DNA from: Stieleria sedimenti
Lineage (GTDB): Bacteria > Planctomycetota > Planctomycetia > Pirellulales > Pirellulaceae
DNA length: 64,000 nt
Assembly: GCF_025060895.1 (NCBI RefSeq)
Contig: NZ_JANZKV010000087.1
Coordinates: forward strand, 29,730 to 93,729
Direction of reading: 5' to 3'
The position numbers and the translations under genes are program-made. Below, piece by piece: positions 46,901 through 56,760 of this stretch (positions are counted from its first letter, which is position 1; each line of letters begins with the position of its first letter). The notes under the pieces were generated by a model, which worked only from the letters and a program-made list of their open reading frames with translations, was not told the origin of the DNA and ran no database searches.

Positions 46901-48015
46901 TCGCCAATGATTGGGCAAGCCGAATCCTCGCAGGGGCTGCGTCCGGCGGCGACCGCAACGGCATCGTCCGCATGTTCCTCGATGCGTTCGGTCGGCGGCC
47001 ATCGGATCAGGAAATCGCCCAATCGGAAACGTTCTTGGACGAGATGCGTTTCGTCGTTGCGGAGAGGACACGACAGAAAGCCGAGTTGCAACGACAAATC
47101 AACCAGTTCGAATCAGCGATCGACGCGCGGTGGCAAGTGGCCCGCGAGCGGCTTGTCGATCAAGCCGAACCCGGCGGCCAGCAATCAACAGTCGAAGTGC
47201 CCGCGCCGATCGGTCGTTGGGACTTCACGACGGGGCTGAACGATCATGTCGGTAGTGCGAACGTGACGCTGAAGAATGGTGCGCGGCAATCCGACCAGGG
47301 TTTGATCGTGACCGGTGGCGGCTATGCCTTGACCGGTCCGATCGACGTCCCGCTGTCACAGAAGACGTTGGAGGTTTGGGTGAAGCTGGATGATTTGGAC
47401 CAGCGTGGCGGCGGGGCGATGACGCTGCAATCCAAAAATGGCGTGTTGTTTGATGCGATCGTGTTTGCCGAGCGAGATCGCCGGCAGTGGCTCGCCGGCA
47501 GCAACAGCTTTCAACGCACCGAACCGTTTGGCGGCCCCGAGGAGTCGTCGGCTGATCGCCAACCGGTGCAGGTTGCGATCAGCTATGACGCGGAGGGTCA
47601 GATCGTCGGGTATCGCAACGGCCAGCCTTATGGGAAATCGTATCGCAGTCGCGGACCACTGACCTTTGCCCCCGGCGAGTCCATCGTCGGATTCGGGATC
47701 CGGCACCTGCCCGCGGGCGGAAATCGCTTACTCTCCGGTACGATCCTGCAGGCGAGGCTTTATGACCGTGCGTTGACGGCGGAACAGATCGCGGCATTGG
47801 CGTCGAATTCGGCATCGTTCGTTTCCGAAGAAGTCCTGCTGAAACAACTGACCGAAGCCGAACGAAATGCGATGCAACGGGACCGTGCGTCGTTGCAGGA
47901 ACTGAGCCGTCGATGGAATTCAGTTCCGGAATCCAAGCTCAGCGAGACGGGGCAGGCCTGGTCCGAGTTGGCTCGCGCGTTACTGTCGTTCCAGGAGTTT
48001 CTCTATGTTCGCTGA
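43939..48015 (+). CDS. Planctomycete cytochrome protein with DUF1549, DUF1553 (PSD1) and LamG-like domains
   Basis: A 1358-residue exported protein (signal [19 protein letters not shown]). A c-type haem motif CYPCH at residues 42-46 lies in the planctomycete cytochrome domain. DUF1549 follows (about 165-380), with a second haem-like motif CARCH at 361-365 in [13 protein letters not shown]. An inserted beta domain of about 180 residues (about 480-660) precedes DUF1553 ([39 protein letters not shown] near 820-860). A LamG/concanavalin-like domain (about 1100-1290) interrupts DUF1553 before its closing FQEFLYVR. The insert and LamG-like domains may bind carbohydrate. It overlaps the DUF1501 gene by 11 bases. 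Confidence 0.9.
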   Translation: MRLTFMLLLACGFSPLAMAKTISEAELEFFEAKIRPVLVEHCYPCHNSVDSSEGGLVMDHRDAVLRGGDGGAVVVAGEPGSSRLIKVLRHEIDGLEMPEGGPKLDESIVRDFEKWIRIGLPDPRDKPPSDEELQASRSWAEKLERRKQWWSFQPIVANEPPADENDSPHPIDRFINHELERNGLQASPAADGATLVRRLFVTLTGLPPSADQATSWTRRIEDAPDRHAVVEELIDQLLASDQFGPRWARHWMDWIRYAESHGSEGDPRIQNAWHYRDYLIRALNADVPYDQLLREHVAGDLLPEPRINPQLGINESIIGTAHWRMVFHGFAPTDALDEKVRFIDDQINVFSKAFLGLTVSCARCHDHKFDAISQADYYALFGVLASCRPGRHVIDLESKQELHRETLAELKTQIRKSVASQWLVESKVAIERLLDSDSKPGKPVELVNVLRGLRQKVSDGTPFQVAWAETVESQWNHRKTFDGFFTDSTSENWDLRDDDARSQWYSSGLGLEGETAAGQFSMDVDGEAILSGIYPAGVYTHGLSSKHPGRLTSPDFELKDGQAICAEVIGAGDASLRYVVQDYPRSGTVYPVTRLDGDWKLQRFDLSYWSGDAIHLELATAMDAPLLTSDKPRSWFGVRRVVVTDNDREVPKPASEGFLALIESDQSAGAAAATEVVVPGDWSELESLLRSSIKRAVVAWQSGSMTDAQAILLNDCLRTGALPNSLDRLPELNALVGQYRKLENEIPVPTRVPGLDESEGVDQPLMVRGNHKQLADPVPRRFLEVIDDSAYQSPISGRAELAEDLLRDDNPLTRRVIVNRIWHHLFGKGIVSTPDNFGRLGNSPSHPELLDWLAIRFADEGWSIKKLIRLVLTSETWQRSSMPQPGVEKADPENVLLTRANVRRLEAEAIRDALLNVSGRLDDRPFGAPVGATSPRRSVYVRVIRNDLDPFLRAFDFPEPFSSVGRRDVTNVPAQSLAMMNDAQIADVANDWASRILAGAASGGDRNGIVRMFLDAFGRRPSDQEIAQSETFLDEMRFVVAERTRQKAELQRQINQFESAIDARWQVARERLVDQAEPGGQQSTVEVPAPIGRWDFTTGLNDHVGSANVTLKNGARQSDQGLIVTGGGYALTGPIDVPLSQKTLEVWVKLDDLDQRGGGAMTLQSKNGVLFDAIVFAERDRRQWLAGSNSFQRTEPFGGPEESSADRQPVQVAISYDAEGQIVGYRNGQPYGKSYRSRGPLTFAPGESIVGFGIRHLPAGGNRLLSGTILQARLYDRALTAEQIAALASNSASFVSEEVLLKQLTEAERNAMQRDRASLQELSRRWNSVPESKLSETGQAWSELARALLSFQEFLYVR

Positions 48016-49483
48016 TCATCGATCACACCCGCCCCTGCCAATGCGTCGCTCACGCAGACTGTTTCTTGAGCGCTGTTCGACCGGATTCGGTGCCGCGGCG
48101 CTGACGGCGATGATGCAGGGGAACGGATGGGGAAACACGGGCGCGGCGTCGGAAGCGGTCTTGCCCGACGACGCGGCGCTGCGAACGTTTCATCACCCGC
48201 CCAAAGTCAAGCATGTGATTTTTTGTTACATGTCCGGTGGCGTTTCGCACGTCGATTCGTTTGATCCAAAACCCAAACTGGAAGCGTTGCACGGACAGCC
48301 GATGCCGGTCCAGGTGGAACGGACTCAGTTCAATCGAAACGGCAATGTGATGGCCAGCCCCTTCACGTTCAAACGCTCCGGCGAATCGGGGTTGCCGATC
48401 AGCGACATGTTTCCCGAAATCGCTTCGGTGGCGGATGAGTTGGCCGTGGTTCGTTCGATGACGACACCGGTCAACGAGCACGCACAGGGAAACTTTGTGA
48501 TGCATTCGGGATTTCCCTTCATGGGGCATCCGAGTGCGGGGGCGTGGTGCTCGTACGGGCTGGGCAGCGAGAACGAGAATCTGCCGGGCTTCGTCGTTTT
48601 GCAGAGCGGCAACGCGGTCGTGCCGCACGGCGGATTGAGTCTGTTCAGCAGCGGGTTTCTACCGGCACAACATCAGGGATCGGTCTTGAAAGCAGACCAG
48701 GCCGAAGCGATCCGCAATGTGCGTCCGCGAGGCTTGCGTGATGACCAACGCCGACGAATGGAGTTTGCCAAATCGTTCGATCGACAGTTCTTGGACCAAG
48801 CCGGGGGCGACGCACAAGTCGAAGCGGCGATCGAGAATTATGAAACGGCATTTCGGATGCAGACGTCCGTGCCGGAGTTGTGTGACATCTCTGACGAAAG
48901 CGAGTCGACTCGACGCCAATACGGGTTGGATTCCGGCGATCAACAAAAAGCGGCTTATGCGCGACAGTGTTTGCTGGCTCGACGATTGGTCGAACGCGGT
49001 GTCCGGTTTATCGAGCTGAGTTGTTTGACCAAGGGTATCGGTGCCGGTGGAGCGGCCAACCCGTGGGATCAACACGGTGATCTGGAGAACGGGCACCGGG
49101 CGATGGGATTTCAAGTCGACCAGCCGATCGCTGCGTTAATCAAAGATCTGCGGGCCCGAGGATTGCTGGATGAGACGTTGATCGTGTGGGCGGGTGAATT
49201 CGGTCGCACGCCGTTTTCGCAAGGCAGCAACGGACGGGACCACAATCCGCAAGGCTTCAGCGTTTGGTTGGCCGGCGGCGGGATCAAGGGCGGCACGTGG
49301 TATGGCGCAACCGATGAATTGGGCTACCACGCGATCGAGAACAAGTGCACGGTCTATGACCTCTGGGCGACGGTGCTGCACCTGCTAGGTGTCGATCATG
49401 AGAAACTGACCTACCGATACAGCGGACGCGACATGCGGCTGACCGATGTCCATGGGAACGTCCTGACGGGCATCCTCAGCTGA
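48005..49483 (+). CDS. DUF1501 family protein (Tat-exported)
   Basis: A 492-residue protein, the usual partner of DUF1549/DUF1553 cytochromes in planctomycetes. A Tat leader [17 protein letters not shown] begins at an in-frame ATG at 48041, which is an alternative to the start given, 12 codons earlier. Family motifs are [50 protein letters not shown] and [16 protein letters not shown] with [17 protein letters not shown]. The fold belongs to the alkaline phosphatase/sulfatase superfamily; the substrate is unknown. Its 11-base overlap with the cytochrome gene indicates coupled expression. Confidence 0.92.
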   Translation: MFADHRSHPPLPMRRSRRLFLERCSTGFGAAALTAMMQGNGWGNTGAASEAVLPDDAALRTFHHPPKVKHVIFCYMSGGVSHVDSFDPKPKLEALHGQPMPVQVERTQFNRNGNVMASPFTFKRSGESGLPISDMFPEIASVADELAVVRSMTTPVNEHAQGNFVMHSGFPFMGHPSAGAWCSYGLGSENENLPGFVVLQSGNAVVPHGGLSLFSSGFLPAQHQGSVLKADQAEAIRNVRPRGLRDDQRRRMEFAKSFDRQFLDQAGGDAQVEAAIENYETAFRMQTSVPELCDISDESESTRRQYGLDSGDQQKAAYARQCLLARRLVERGVRFIELSCLTKGIGAGGAANPWDQHGDLENGHRAMGFQVDQPIAALIKDLRARGLLDETLIVWAGEFGRTPFSQGSNGRDHNPQGFSVWLAGGGIKGGTWYGATDELGYHAIENKCTVYDLWATVLHLLGVDHEKLTYRYSGRDMRLTDVHGNVLTGILS

Positions 49484-49527
49484 ACTAAAGGTGTTAGCGG
49501 AACGGCGCGAGCTGGCCGGTCGATTTA

Positions 49528-49594
49528 GTGAGCCGCGACGCGTAAGCGGCCGGGCATCCAGACGCTGCCCGAGGCCTTACGGCCAGCGGCTCAC
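49528..49594. repeat. Inverted repeat with nested hairpins between convergent genes
   Basis: Arms at 49528-49555 and 49567-49594 match at 20 of 28 positions as an inverted repeat, with perfect outer parts (GTGAGCCGC and CGGGC) and a perfect middle (CGTAAG). The mismatching blocks let each arm fold on itself: GCCGC/GCGGC in the left, GGCC-TTAC-GGCC in the right. It lies 45 bases after the DUF1501 stop and before the convergent lectin-like gene; the 225-base gap has no gene. Confidence 0.75.
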
Positions 49595-49708
49595 CATTGT
49601 CTCGACAAATCCCATTAAATCGACGGCCCGCGAGCCGTCCGGTCGCGTTTCAAAAACACCCCGTCTCCGATCAAACGCGCCACCCGAAGATCAAGCTACA
49701 GCGCAGCA

Positions 49709-50443
49709 CTAGTTCCCGAACGTGCTTTGGATCAGCACCATCATCTCGCCTTGGTTGTCGGTCGGGTCGACGTCGAACATCCGTAAGAACAAGCGTCCGG
49801 AAGCATCGGCGACAAAATCGCCGCCGTGTTTGACCACAAACGGCTTGGCTGTTTCCAGTTCGCTGGGTGACGATGCGATCACGCCGATCAGTGTCCCCAG
49901 CTTGATTCGGGAATCGCGTGGTCTCATCTTTTCGGGGATCTCAATTCCCTCCGGTCCGGTTTCCAACACCACTCTCCAGGTGCCTTTGACTTCGACATGA
50001 ACCGGCATGCCTTTGATCAACTGAGCCCCAGAATCCTGCCAGCCTCCGGTCGCCTCGACTTTGATCACCTTGCGATCCTTCATCGATTGCATCTGCAGCA
50101 TCCGCTTCACGCCCGCGTCGGCTTCGGGGTATTTGGGGACCAGACGCGCCATCGCCTCAAAGACTTCGCGAGCCTTGTCGTATTGTTTCTTACGTTCGTA
50201 TTCCCCGGCCAGTTTCTCCGCTTTGACGATGAACTCCTTGTGCAGCGAGAGTAATTCAGGGTCGCTGGGGAGATCCGGCTGATTTTTCGCGGCATCCTTG
50301 ACCGCCTGGTCCATCCGTCGCTGCATCTGCTGTTGTTGCTGCTGGAATCGTTTCAGATTCGTATTTTGGGCGAGGACGGGCTGCCGGCAGTCATTGGCCA
50401 GACAAACGGCGAGGACGACGAGGAGGAATGGGAGTCGATTCAT
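49709..50443 (-). CDS. Exported protein with coiled N-terminus and a PA-IL lectin-like C-terminal domain
   Basis: The ATG at 50443 is chosen because a signal peptide follows at once (NRLPFLLVVLAVCLANDC), giving 244 residues. A Gln-rich helical region (FQQQQQQMQRRMDQ) and a TPR-like helical hairpin (EYERKKQYDKAREVFEAMARL) precede a beta domain from about residue 115. That domain (MPVHVEVKGTWR, SRIKLGTLIGVIASSP, GRLFLRMFDVDPTDNQGEMMV) resembles the galactose-binding LecA/PA-IL fold in its order of strands and the closing DNxG pattern. Sugar binding is inferred, not shown. Confidence 0.65.
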   Translation of the reverse strand: MNRLPFLLVVLAVCLANDCRQPVLAQNTNLKRFQQQQQQMQRRMDQAVKDAAKNQPDLPSDPELLSLHKEFIVKAEKLAGEYERKKQYDKAREVFEAMARLVPKYPEADAGVKRMLQMQSMKDRKVIKVEATGGWQDSGAQLIKGMPVHVEVKGTWRVVLETGPEGIEIPEKMRPRDSRIKLGTLIGVIASSPSELETAKPFVVKHGGDFVADASGRLFLRMFDVDPTDNQGEMMVLIQSTFGN

Positions 50444-50589
50444 GGTGCGGATTAGATTTCCTGACGGCGTCTTGCTGGGGCGGTACACGTTGATTCTAGA
50501 ACGGGCAAAAAAGGGAATTGTCATTCGAAAACGGGGGGAACTCCCCAAAAACGCAAGAGAGATGCCTAGCCGTTTCGGCAGGATGGGTT

Positions 50590-50677
50590 GGTCAAAAAAT
50601 GAGTTGGTCAAAAAATGTTGGGACTGACGGGCAGGCAGCAGGGTGACGACATATTTTGACCAACCCATGTTTTGACC
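50590..50677. repeat. 29-bp inverted repeat in a divergent gap
   Basis: Arms at 50590-50618 and 50649-50677 match at 26 of 29 positions. Each arm holds two copies of GGTCAAAA in tandem (16-base period). The three mismatches are not mostly G-U compatible, so a DNA-level role (protein site or mobile remnant) is as likely as an RNA hairpin. It lies within the 477-base region 50444-50920 that must contain the promoters of both flanking genes; no other gene is seen there. Confidence 0.75.
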
Positions 50678-50920
50678 TTCTCTCTTTTCCCCGGCGACAA
50701 TTTGCAGGTGACAACATCAATGGATGCTCGGACGCAGACGGGTGAGTGGATAGGACAGTATCGTTGAGAAACGGCGAAACTTCGCGGGGAAATGCGACGT
50801 TTGTGCGGAGCTGGACGCGCTCTGCAACGGGGCTGCGGGGTGTTGCAGGGCCGGGCGTGCGTTTATAACGTTCGCGTTTCTGGTCTCCCTTCACCGTCTC
50901 TCCAGCGAAAAACCCCTCCG

Positions 50921-52150
50921 ATGCCACGCGTTCAACCGTTTCGTGCCGTTCGCCCCACCGCGGAAAAAGCCGCCCAGGTCGCCAGCGTTCCTTACGATGT
51001 CGTCAATCGTGACGAAGCGGCAGCGTTGGCCGATGGGAACCCGGATTCGTTCTTGCACGTGGTTCGTCCGGATATTGATCTGCCGCCTGAAACCGATCCG
51101 TACGCGGATGAAATCTACGCCAAAGCCGCCGAAAACCTGCGGCGTTTGATCGGCGACGGGGTGCTCGAGCAGGATGCCGAGCCGAGCATTTTTCTGTATC
51201 GCCAAATCATGAACGGCAAGAGCCAAGTCGGTGTCGTGTGCTGTTGTCACGTGGAGGACTATGAGAAGAATCTGATCCTCAAGCACGAGTTCACGCGGCC
51301 GGCGAAAGAAGATGACCGGACCCGTCATGTGATGACGCTGGGCGCCCACGCCGGCCCGGTCTTTCTGACCTATCGTGATGATTCCGATTTGAACGGGATG
51401 GTCGATGCCGCGATCCGAGAAACCCCACTGTATGACTTTACGGCCGACGATGGCGTTCAGCACACCGTTTGGCGCGTCGCAAAAAGCGCCGCCTACGTCG
51501 CGTCACTGACCGCGGTGCCGGAATTCTATGTCGCCGACGGGCACCACCGGGCGGCCAGCGCCTGGCGCGCCGGAAAAGCTCGGCGTGAAGCCAATCCCGA
51601 TCACAACGGAACCGAAGAATACAACTGGTTTTTGACGGTGCTGTTTCCGGCCTCTCAATTGAACATTCTGGCGTACAACCGGATCATCAAGGATCTCAAT
51701 GGACAAACGCCCGATCAGATTCGCGAACGTTTGAGCGGCGTCGGCCGCCTGGAAGAAACCAGTGATCCGGTTCCAGACCGCGCGGGAACGTTTTGCATTT
51801 ACCTGGATGGGAAATGGTGGCGGCTGCGGGTTCCGGCCGATTCGATTGATCACCACGATGCGATCAACAGCCTGGATGTCGCGATCTTGGAGCAGCGTGT
51901 GATTCGCCCGATCTTCGGAATCGAAGATGTTCGCACCGACCCGCGAATTGACTTTGTCGGCGGAATCCGCGGAACGAAGGAACTGGAGAAACGGGTCGAC
52001 TCGGGCGAGTGGGCGTTTGCCGTTTCGATGTTCCCGACCTCGATCGAGCAATTGATGGCGGTTTCCGATGCCGGAGAAGTGATGCCGCCCAAGAGCACCT
52101 GGTTCGAGCCGAAGTTGCGAAGCGGATTGCTGACGCACCTGTTGGATTGA
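50921..52150 (+). CDS. DUF1015 family protein
   Basis: From ATG 50921 (MPRVQPFRAVRP) the protein has 409 residues; the upstream frame lacks features. The family hallmarks are VASVPYDVVNRDEAAAL at the start and a conserved FYVADGHHRAASAWR near residue 200, followed by NWFLTVLFPASQLNILAYNR. The DGHHR motif resembles the phosphate-binding or nuclease-like element of ParB/sulfiredoxin-fold proteins. No enzyme activity is firmly established for the family to my knowledge. The 5' end is in the divergent region carrying the 29-bp inverted repeat. Confidence 0.88.
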   Translation: MPRVQPFRAVRPTAEKAAQVASVPYDVVNRDEAAALADGNPDSFLHVVRPDIDLPPETDPYADEIYAKAAENLRRLIGDGVLEQDAEPSIFLYRQIMNGKSQVGVVCCCHVEDYEKNLILKHEFTRPAKEDDRTRHVMTLGAHAGPVFLTYRDDSDLNGMVDAAIRETPLYDFTADDGVQHTVWRVAKSAAYVASLTAVPEFYVADGHHRAASAWRAGKARREANPDHNGTEEYNWFLTVLFPASQLNILAYNRIIKDLNGQTPDQIRERLSGVGRLEETSDPVPDRAGTFCIYLDGKWWRLRVPADSIDHHDAINSLDVAILEQRVIRPIFGIEDVRTDPRIDFVGGIRGTKELEKRVDSGEWAFAVSMFPTSIEQLMAVSDAGEVMPPKSTWFEPKLRSGLLTHLLD

Positions 52151-52155
52151 AAGCA

Positions 52156-53217
52156 CTAGAGTCCGATCCGCGCTAAGAATTCAGACTCGGTCAGGATCTC
52201 CAATTCCGCTCGACCGGTCAGATCTTCGACTTGCTGTCGATCGACGTCGGACGATCCGAGCACCACACAGTTGGTCGATGCATCAACGTCGACTTGGTGA
52301 ACGCCGCCGCTGCGACGGGTCAGGTCAATCGCTTGTTCATTGGTGATGACCTGAAGCCGACCGACGATGACGATCTGTCGGCCACGCAGCGGCTGAATGA
52401 ATTCCGCCCGGATCGACAGCCGTTGCAAGTCGATGGCGGATTCGGTCGATACCGGTGATCGTGTCGCCGAGTCCGTGTAGGCGGCTTGCGACTCACCAAC
52501 GATGGCGGCTTCGTCGAAGGGGTTCATCGGAAGCGGCAACAGTTGGCTGCCGCCACGCCGCAGCGTCCGTTTGGGAAGTCCCTTGTCGGTTTTTCGTTTC
52601 GCCGCGGACTTGCGCGGGTTGCCTTTTTTGGACGCGTGGCTGACGCCCCAGGGACCCGCTTTGCCACGCTCGATGCGGAGTTTCTGTTCCAAGTCTTCGA
52701 TCGACTCGGCGGCTCGGGCGATTCCCGCAGCCAGTAAGACCTTGGCGCACGCCCGCGAGTCTTCCAATGCGTCGTGATGTTTGAATTCGACGCCCAGCCA
52801 ATCCGAGAGCGGCTTGAGGCCGAAGCGGCGGCGGTCGGGCCAGGTTTGACGCGCGATCAGTCGCGTGCAGGAGAACCGCAGATCGGGGATGTCGCAATGG
52901 TGCCGCTGCAGGCACCCCAACAAGACGCCGATGTCAAACGGAGCGTTGTGGGCAATCAGGCAATCGTCGGCCAGGAACTCCGCGATCTCGCCCCACAAAT
53001 CGCCAAAGGTCGGTTCGTGTTGGACGTCTGTCGGGGAGATGCCGTGGATGCGAATGTTGCCCGGTGAAAAAAAGAACGGGTCCGGGCGGATCATCCACAT
53101 CTTTTCGCGGACCATTTGGCCGTCGCGCACGACGACAGCGGCGAGTTGACAGGCGCTGTCTCGCCGTCGGTTCGCCGTTTCAAAATCGATCGCCGTAAAA
53201 TTTGCCAGGAACGCCAT
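52156..53217 (-). CDS. DEDDh 3'-5' exonuclease (PolIII epsilon-like) with C-terminal BRCT domain
   Basis: A 353-residue protein. Residues 1-165 are a DnaQ-like exonuclease: FTAIDFETANRRRDS with the catalytic Asp11/Glu13, HNAPFDIGVLL and KHHDALEDSRACAKVLL with the DEDDh His and Asp. Residues about 275-350 (LRGRQIVIVGRLQVITNEQA onward) are a BRCT domain, as in stand-alone epsilon-like proteins and NAD-dependent ligases. A basic linker (KKGNPRKSAAKRKTDKG) joins them. The combination suggests DNA repair or RNA/DNA end trimming rather than the replicative proofreader. It is convergent with the DUF1015 gene, with a 5-base gap. Confidence 0.88.
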   Translation of the reverse strand: MAFLANFTAIDFETANRRRDSACQLAAVVVRDGQMVREKMWMIRPDPFFFSPGNIRIHGISPTDVQHEPTFGDLWGEIAEFLADDCLIAHNAPFDIGVLLGCLQRHHCDIPDLRFSCTRLIARQTWPDRRRFGLKPLSDWLGVEFKHHDALEDSRACAKVLLAAGIARAAESIEDLEQKLRIERGKAGPWGVSHASKKGNPRKSAAKRKTDKGLPKRTLRRGGSQLLPLPMNPFDEAAIVGESQAAYTDSATRSPVSTESAIDLQRLSIRAEFIQPLRGRQIVIVGRLQVITNEQAIDLTRRSGGVHQVDVDASTNCVVLGSSDVDRQQVEDLTGRAELEILTESEFLARIGL

Positions 53218-53252
53218 GGCAAAAGTTTACGGGCCGACGCCACGGTTTCCCA

Positions 53253-53329
53253 GTGGCGTAAGCTTCCAGCTTGCGAAACGGCAAGCAGGATGCTTGCCCC
53301 ACTTTTTGGCAAGCAAGATGCGTGCCCTA

Positions 53330-53330
<1 letters not shown>
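53253..53330. repeat. 23-bp repeat copy followed by two related hairpins, touching the rimI stop
   Basis: The exact core copy (plus orientation) is at 53253-53275. It is followed by GGCAAGCA-GGA-TGCTTGCC (53280-53298, 8-bp perfect stem) and a near copy from 53308 (GGCAAGCA-AGA-TGCGTGCC) that runs to base 53330, the first base of the rimI stop codon on the minus strand. Confidence 0.8.
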
Positions 53331-53851
<521 letters not shown>

Positions 53852-54208
53852 TTCTGGGCTCCTTTCCAGCGAGACGAAACCCGGCCGGTGTTACCGGTCC
53901 GGTAATTCGAAAAATGCGTCAACAAAACCAGCAAATCGTCTCGATCATCGCGTCGTTTGCCGTGTGCGGGGAAAATAGCAAACGACCCGGCCCGAACCAA
54001 GACAGATTGTGAGGTCTTTCGAATTGGCGCGTTTAATTCTCTCACTGCATGTGTTCCGGGACGCGTGTGCCCCGCCCCGACTGGACCCGCGTGACGTTGC
54101 GGATCAATCATCGAGGGCGCTGCGTCCTTCCCATTCAATTCCATAGATTCAAACGGTTCTGTCGGGGGGACGCTACTAAAAAGACCGCAATCCGGGGAAA
54201 ATTTTTTT
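53852..54208. other. Intergenic region, no gene seen
   Basis: 357 bases between the LarA-like gene and rimI, both on the minus strand. A 9-bp inverted repeat GTCGTTTGC/GCAAACGAC lies at 53952-53960 and 53978-53986 and could end transcription of the upstream gene. The open frames here lack any recognisable domain. Confidence 0.4.
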
Positions 54209-55477
54209 CTAACTCAACTCAGCTTGCCAAAGCCCTAGAGCCGGGTTCTGGATGTAGTAAAATTCGCTGCCATCGACGTCGGTGTGCCAGCCGTCGGTCA
54301 AGGTGCCGACGTTGTAGCGGTTCATCAACGCGTTGATGTCACCGGGCGTGTATCCGACCGACGAGATCTCTTGCGAGGACAGCTTTCCTGCCGCGTAGAC
54401 GACTTCAAAGCGGTTTTCATGGGAACCGTGAACCAGGTGTGCCGCGGCCGACGGATTGGCGGCTAAGTCTTCGTTTTCGGCAACCAACTGCACGATCTCT
54501 TTTTTGGTGCGGTAACCGTACTTGCGAATCAGCCGATCAATTTCGCCATCTTCTCCAAACTCTTCCACCGCTGGGCCCAGGATGGTCAGCCGGCCGCCGG
54601 TCGCGATCGCCAACCGAGTCCGGTAGATTGCCTTGTTCCCCAACCAAGTGCTTTTGAATTCCGACGGATCCAGGTAGGCGACGACGTGCTGGGGAGGCTT
54701 TTCCAGGTGCGTGATGTTGACCTGGTAAGCGAGCTCGGCGGCTTTGAAGAACGTTTCGTGATCATCGCCGATGTACAGTCCTCGCGTGTGCAACGTCCCG
54801 TCGCGCATTTGTTGGATCACGGTCAAGGCGTAGACGATCGGCATGCCCTTGCAGAATTCGTCTTGGGCGTAGTTCAGGATTTGCCGCAGCGGCGTGTTCG
54901 CCCGTCCCAGTGTTTGTTCGATGCCGTAGACCGCGCTCAAGTAGTGGCTCTCGTTGATCCCCTCCACGCCACCGGTTCCGACAAAGACGTTCTTGTTGTA
55001 GTTGGCCATCCCGATGACTTCGTGCGGCACGACTTGGCCGATCGAAAAGATCAGATCATGGCCACCATCGCGGAGCAACTTGTTGACTTGCGCTTTCCAC
55101 GGTTTGTCATACACCCCTCCCGTGACATCGGAAACATACGATGCCGGTACCGTGCCCAAGGTGACCACGTCATCGCGCCAGCGGTGGGGGCGAAACAGAT
55201 CCAGCGGCACACCGGGGAACATGTGCGACAGCTGTTCGGGCTTCATCGCGCTATGGGTGCCCAGGGCCGGCATGATGTCGGCGACGCGCCGGCCCAGCAT
55301 TTCGTGGCACAGCGCCGTGATTTCACCGGCGCGGCTGAACAGTCGTGTGTGGTCGGGCGGCAACAACAACGCTTTGTCGGGCAGTCCGATCTTGGCGAAG
55401 GTCTCTTCGAGCGCGCGACGCAAGTCGTCGGACGTGAGTGAAGTCGATTCGCTGCCGGTTTCAAAATAGGTCGTCAT
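54209..55477 (-). CDS. LarA/DUF2088-like protein (nickel-pincer racemase/epimerase family)
   Basis: A 422-residue soluble protein resembling the lactate racemase LarA family. The N-terminal ALLLPPDHTRLFSR corresponds to the LarA nucleotide-like DHTR motif, and MPALGTHSAMKPEQ to its GTH motif, whose histidine is catalytic in LarA. VGTGGVEGINESHY lies in the middle. Many LarA homologues epimerise 2-hydroxyacids or sugar acids using the nickel-pincer cofactor made by LarB, LarC and LarE. None of those genes is in this window, so cofactor supply and substrate are open. It ends within a few bases of a GA-rich stretch and starts 16 bases from the dus stop. Confidence 0.8.
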   Translation of the reverse strand: MTTYFETGSESTSLTSDDLRRALEETFAKIGLPDKALLLPPDHTRLFSRAGEITALCHEMLGRRVADIMPALGTHSAMKPEQLSHMFPGVPLDLFRPHRWRDDVVTLGTVPASYVSDVTGGVYDKPWKAQVNKLLRDGGHDLIFSIGQVVPHEVIGMANYNKNVFVGTGGVEGINESHYLSAVYGIEQTLGRANTPLRQILNYAQDEFCKGMPIVYALTVIQQMRDGTLHTRGLYIGDDHETFFKAAELAYQVNITHLEKPPQHVVAYLDPSEFKSTWLGNKAIYRTRLAIATGGRLTILGPAVEEFGEDGEIDRLIRKYGYRTKKEIVQLVAENEDLAANPSAAAHLVHGSHENRFEVVYAAGKLSSQEISSVGYTPGDINALMNRYNVGTLTDGWHTDVDGSEFYYIQNPALGLWQAELS

Positions 55478-55493
55478 GGTCCGTGGTCCGGTG

Positions 55494-56573
55494 TCATTCT
55501 TCCTGGCTGCCGTGGCAATCGCGGGGGATCATCCGCCCGGGGCCGTCGCTGCCGTAATGGATTTGAAGCGCGGATTCAAAATCATCGCGCGTTTTAATTT
55601 TGACAAACGCCTGGCGAACCGTTTCGTAGTCCGGGTGCGATTGGCTGTATTTAATGGCGAATTTTCTCATCAACAAGGGGGCTCGCCCCGCGCCATAGGT
55701 TTGCTCACAGAGCGTAAAGTGTTCGCGCATCACATCGGCTTGCTGGTGCAACGACGGTGGATCGGGTAGCGGTTGGCCGCCGGCCAACGCGTGGGCCTGT
55801 TGAAAAATCCAGGGGTTGCCGATCGCTCCGCGGGCCACGGTAACGCCGTCGATTCCCGTTTGATCGATCATCCGCAGGCAGTCTTCGGCGGAGAACAGAT
55901 CGCCGCTGCCGAGAATCTGCGTCGACCGGCCGACGTGTGATTTCACTTCGCGTAAAAACTGCCAGCGACTGGGGCCGACATACCGTTGGACGACCGTTCG
56001 GCCGTGGACGGTGGCGGCGGACAGTCCGGCGTCCCTGGCACCGTCCAGAATTTCGAAGAACGCATCGCGGGATTGCTGTGTCTCGTCGATGCCGCGACGC
56101 ATCTTCACCGTGACCGGGATGTGGGGGGGAACGATGTCGCGAGTCCGCTGCAAGATTTCGATCGCGACCTTCGGCTGTGACAGATGAAAACCGCCCCGGC
56201 ATCGTCCCAAGACCTTTTTCACCGGACAGCCGAAATTGACGTCGATGATGTCGAACCCCGCTTCGACCAATTTCAACGCCCCGAGAGAAAACTGCTCCGG
56301 TTCGGCGCCCATCAACTGTCCGCCAACGGGGTGTTCGTCGGGATGAATGTCCAGAAAGTGTTTCGTCTTTTGCCGTTTGCCGAGCGCCAGCAAAAACTGG
56401 TCCAGCATCACTTCACAGACGCTGTAGCTGGCGCCGTGTCGTCGCGCGATCACTCGCATGGGCAGGTCGCTGTAACCACTCAATGCCGCTTGCACGACCG
56501 GGAAACCGATCCGAACGTTGCCGATCTTCAGGTCACGGTATCGACCGGGGGCCGCTGTGTCGGAGGTGTCCAT
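55494..56573 (-). CDS. dus: tRNA-dihydrouridine synthase
   Basis: From ATG 56573 the protein has 359 residues; an in-frame ATG at 56672 would add 33 without features. It is an FMN enzyme that reduces uridines in tRNA D-loops. Motifs: FPVVQAALSGYSDLPMR, AEPEQFSLGALKLVEAGFDI, DVNFGCPVKKVLGRCRGG with the catalytic Cys, VTVKMRRGIDE, AATVHGRTVVQRY and DGVTVARGAIGNPWIFQQA. An aberrant QAAL replaces the usual APM(A/S) near the start, a mild oddity. The family is certain; which tRNA position it acts on is not. Confidence 0.88.
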   Translation of the reverse strand: MDTSDTAAPGRYRDLKIGNVRIGFPVVQAALSGYSDLPMRVIARRHGASYSVCEVMLDQFLLALGKRQKTKHFLDIHPDEHPVGGQLMGAEPEQFSLGALKLVEAGFDIIDVNFGCPVKKVLGRCRGGFHLSQPKVAIEILQRTRDIVPPHIPVTVKMRRGIDETQQSRDAFFEILDGARDAGLSAATVHGRTVVQRYVGPSRWQFLREVKSHVGRSTQILGSGDLFSAEDCLRMIDQTGIDGVTVARGAIGNPWIFQQAHALAGGQPLPDPPSLHQQADVMREHFTLCEQTYGAGRAPLLMRKFAIKYSQSHPDYETVRQAFVKIKTRDDFESALQIHYGSDGPGRMIPRDCHGSQEE

Positions 56574-56760
56574 GGAGTCGGTTGCGACACAACGCGACCG
56601 ACCGTCGGACGCGACCTGTCGATCGCCGACGTCAACGGTGCCCCCATTCAATTCCCCTAGCGGACCCGTCATGATGTGCTGTGACCTGACCTTGCCATCG
56701 AATTATTTTGTCGCATTGTCTCTGTTTTCCCCGTCGCTCAAACCGCCTATCCCATCGACC

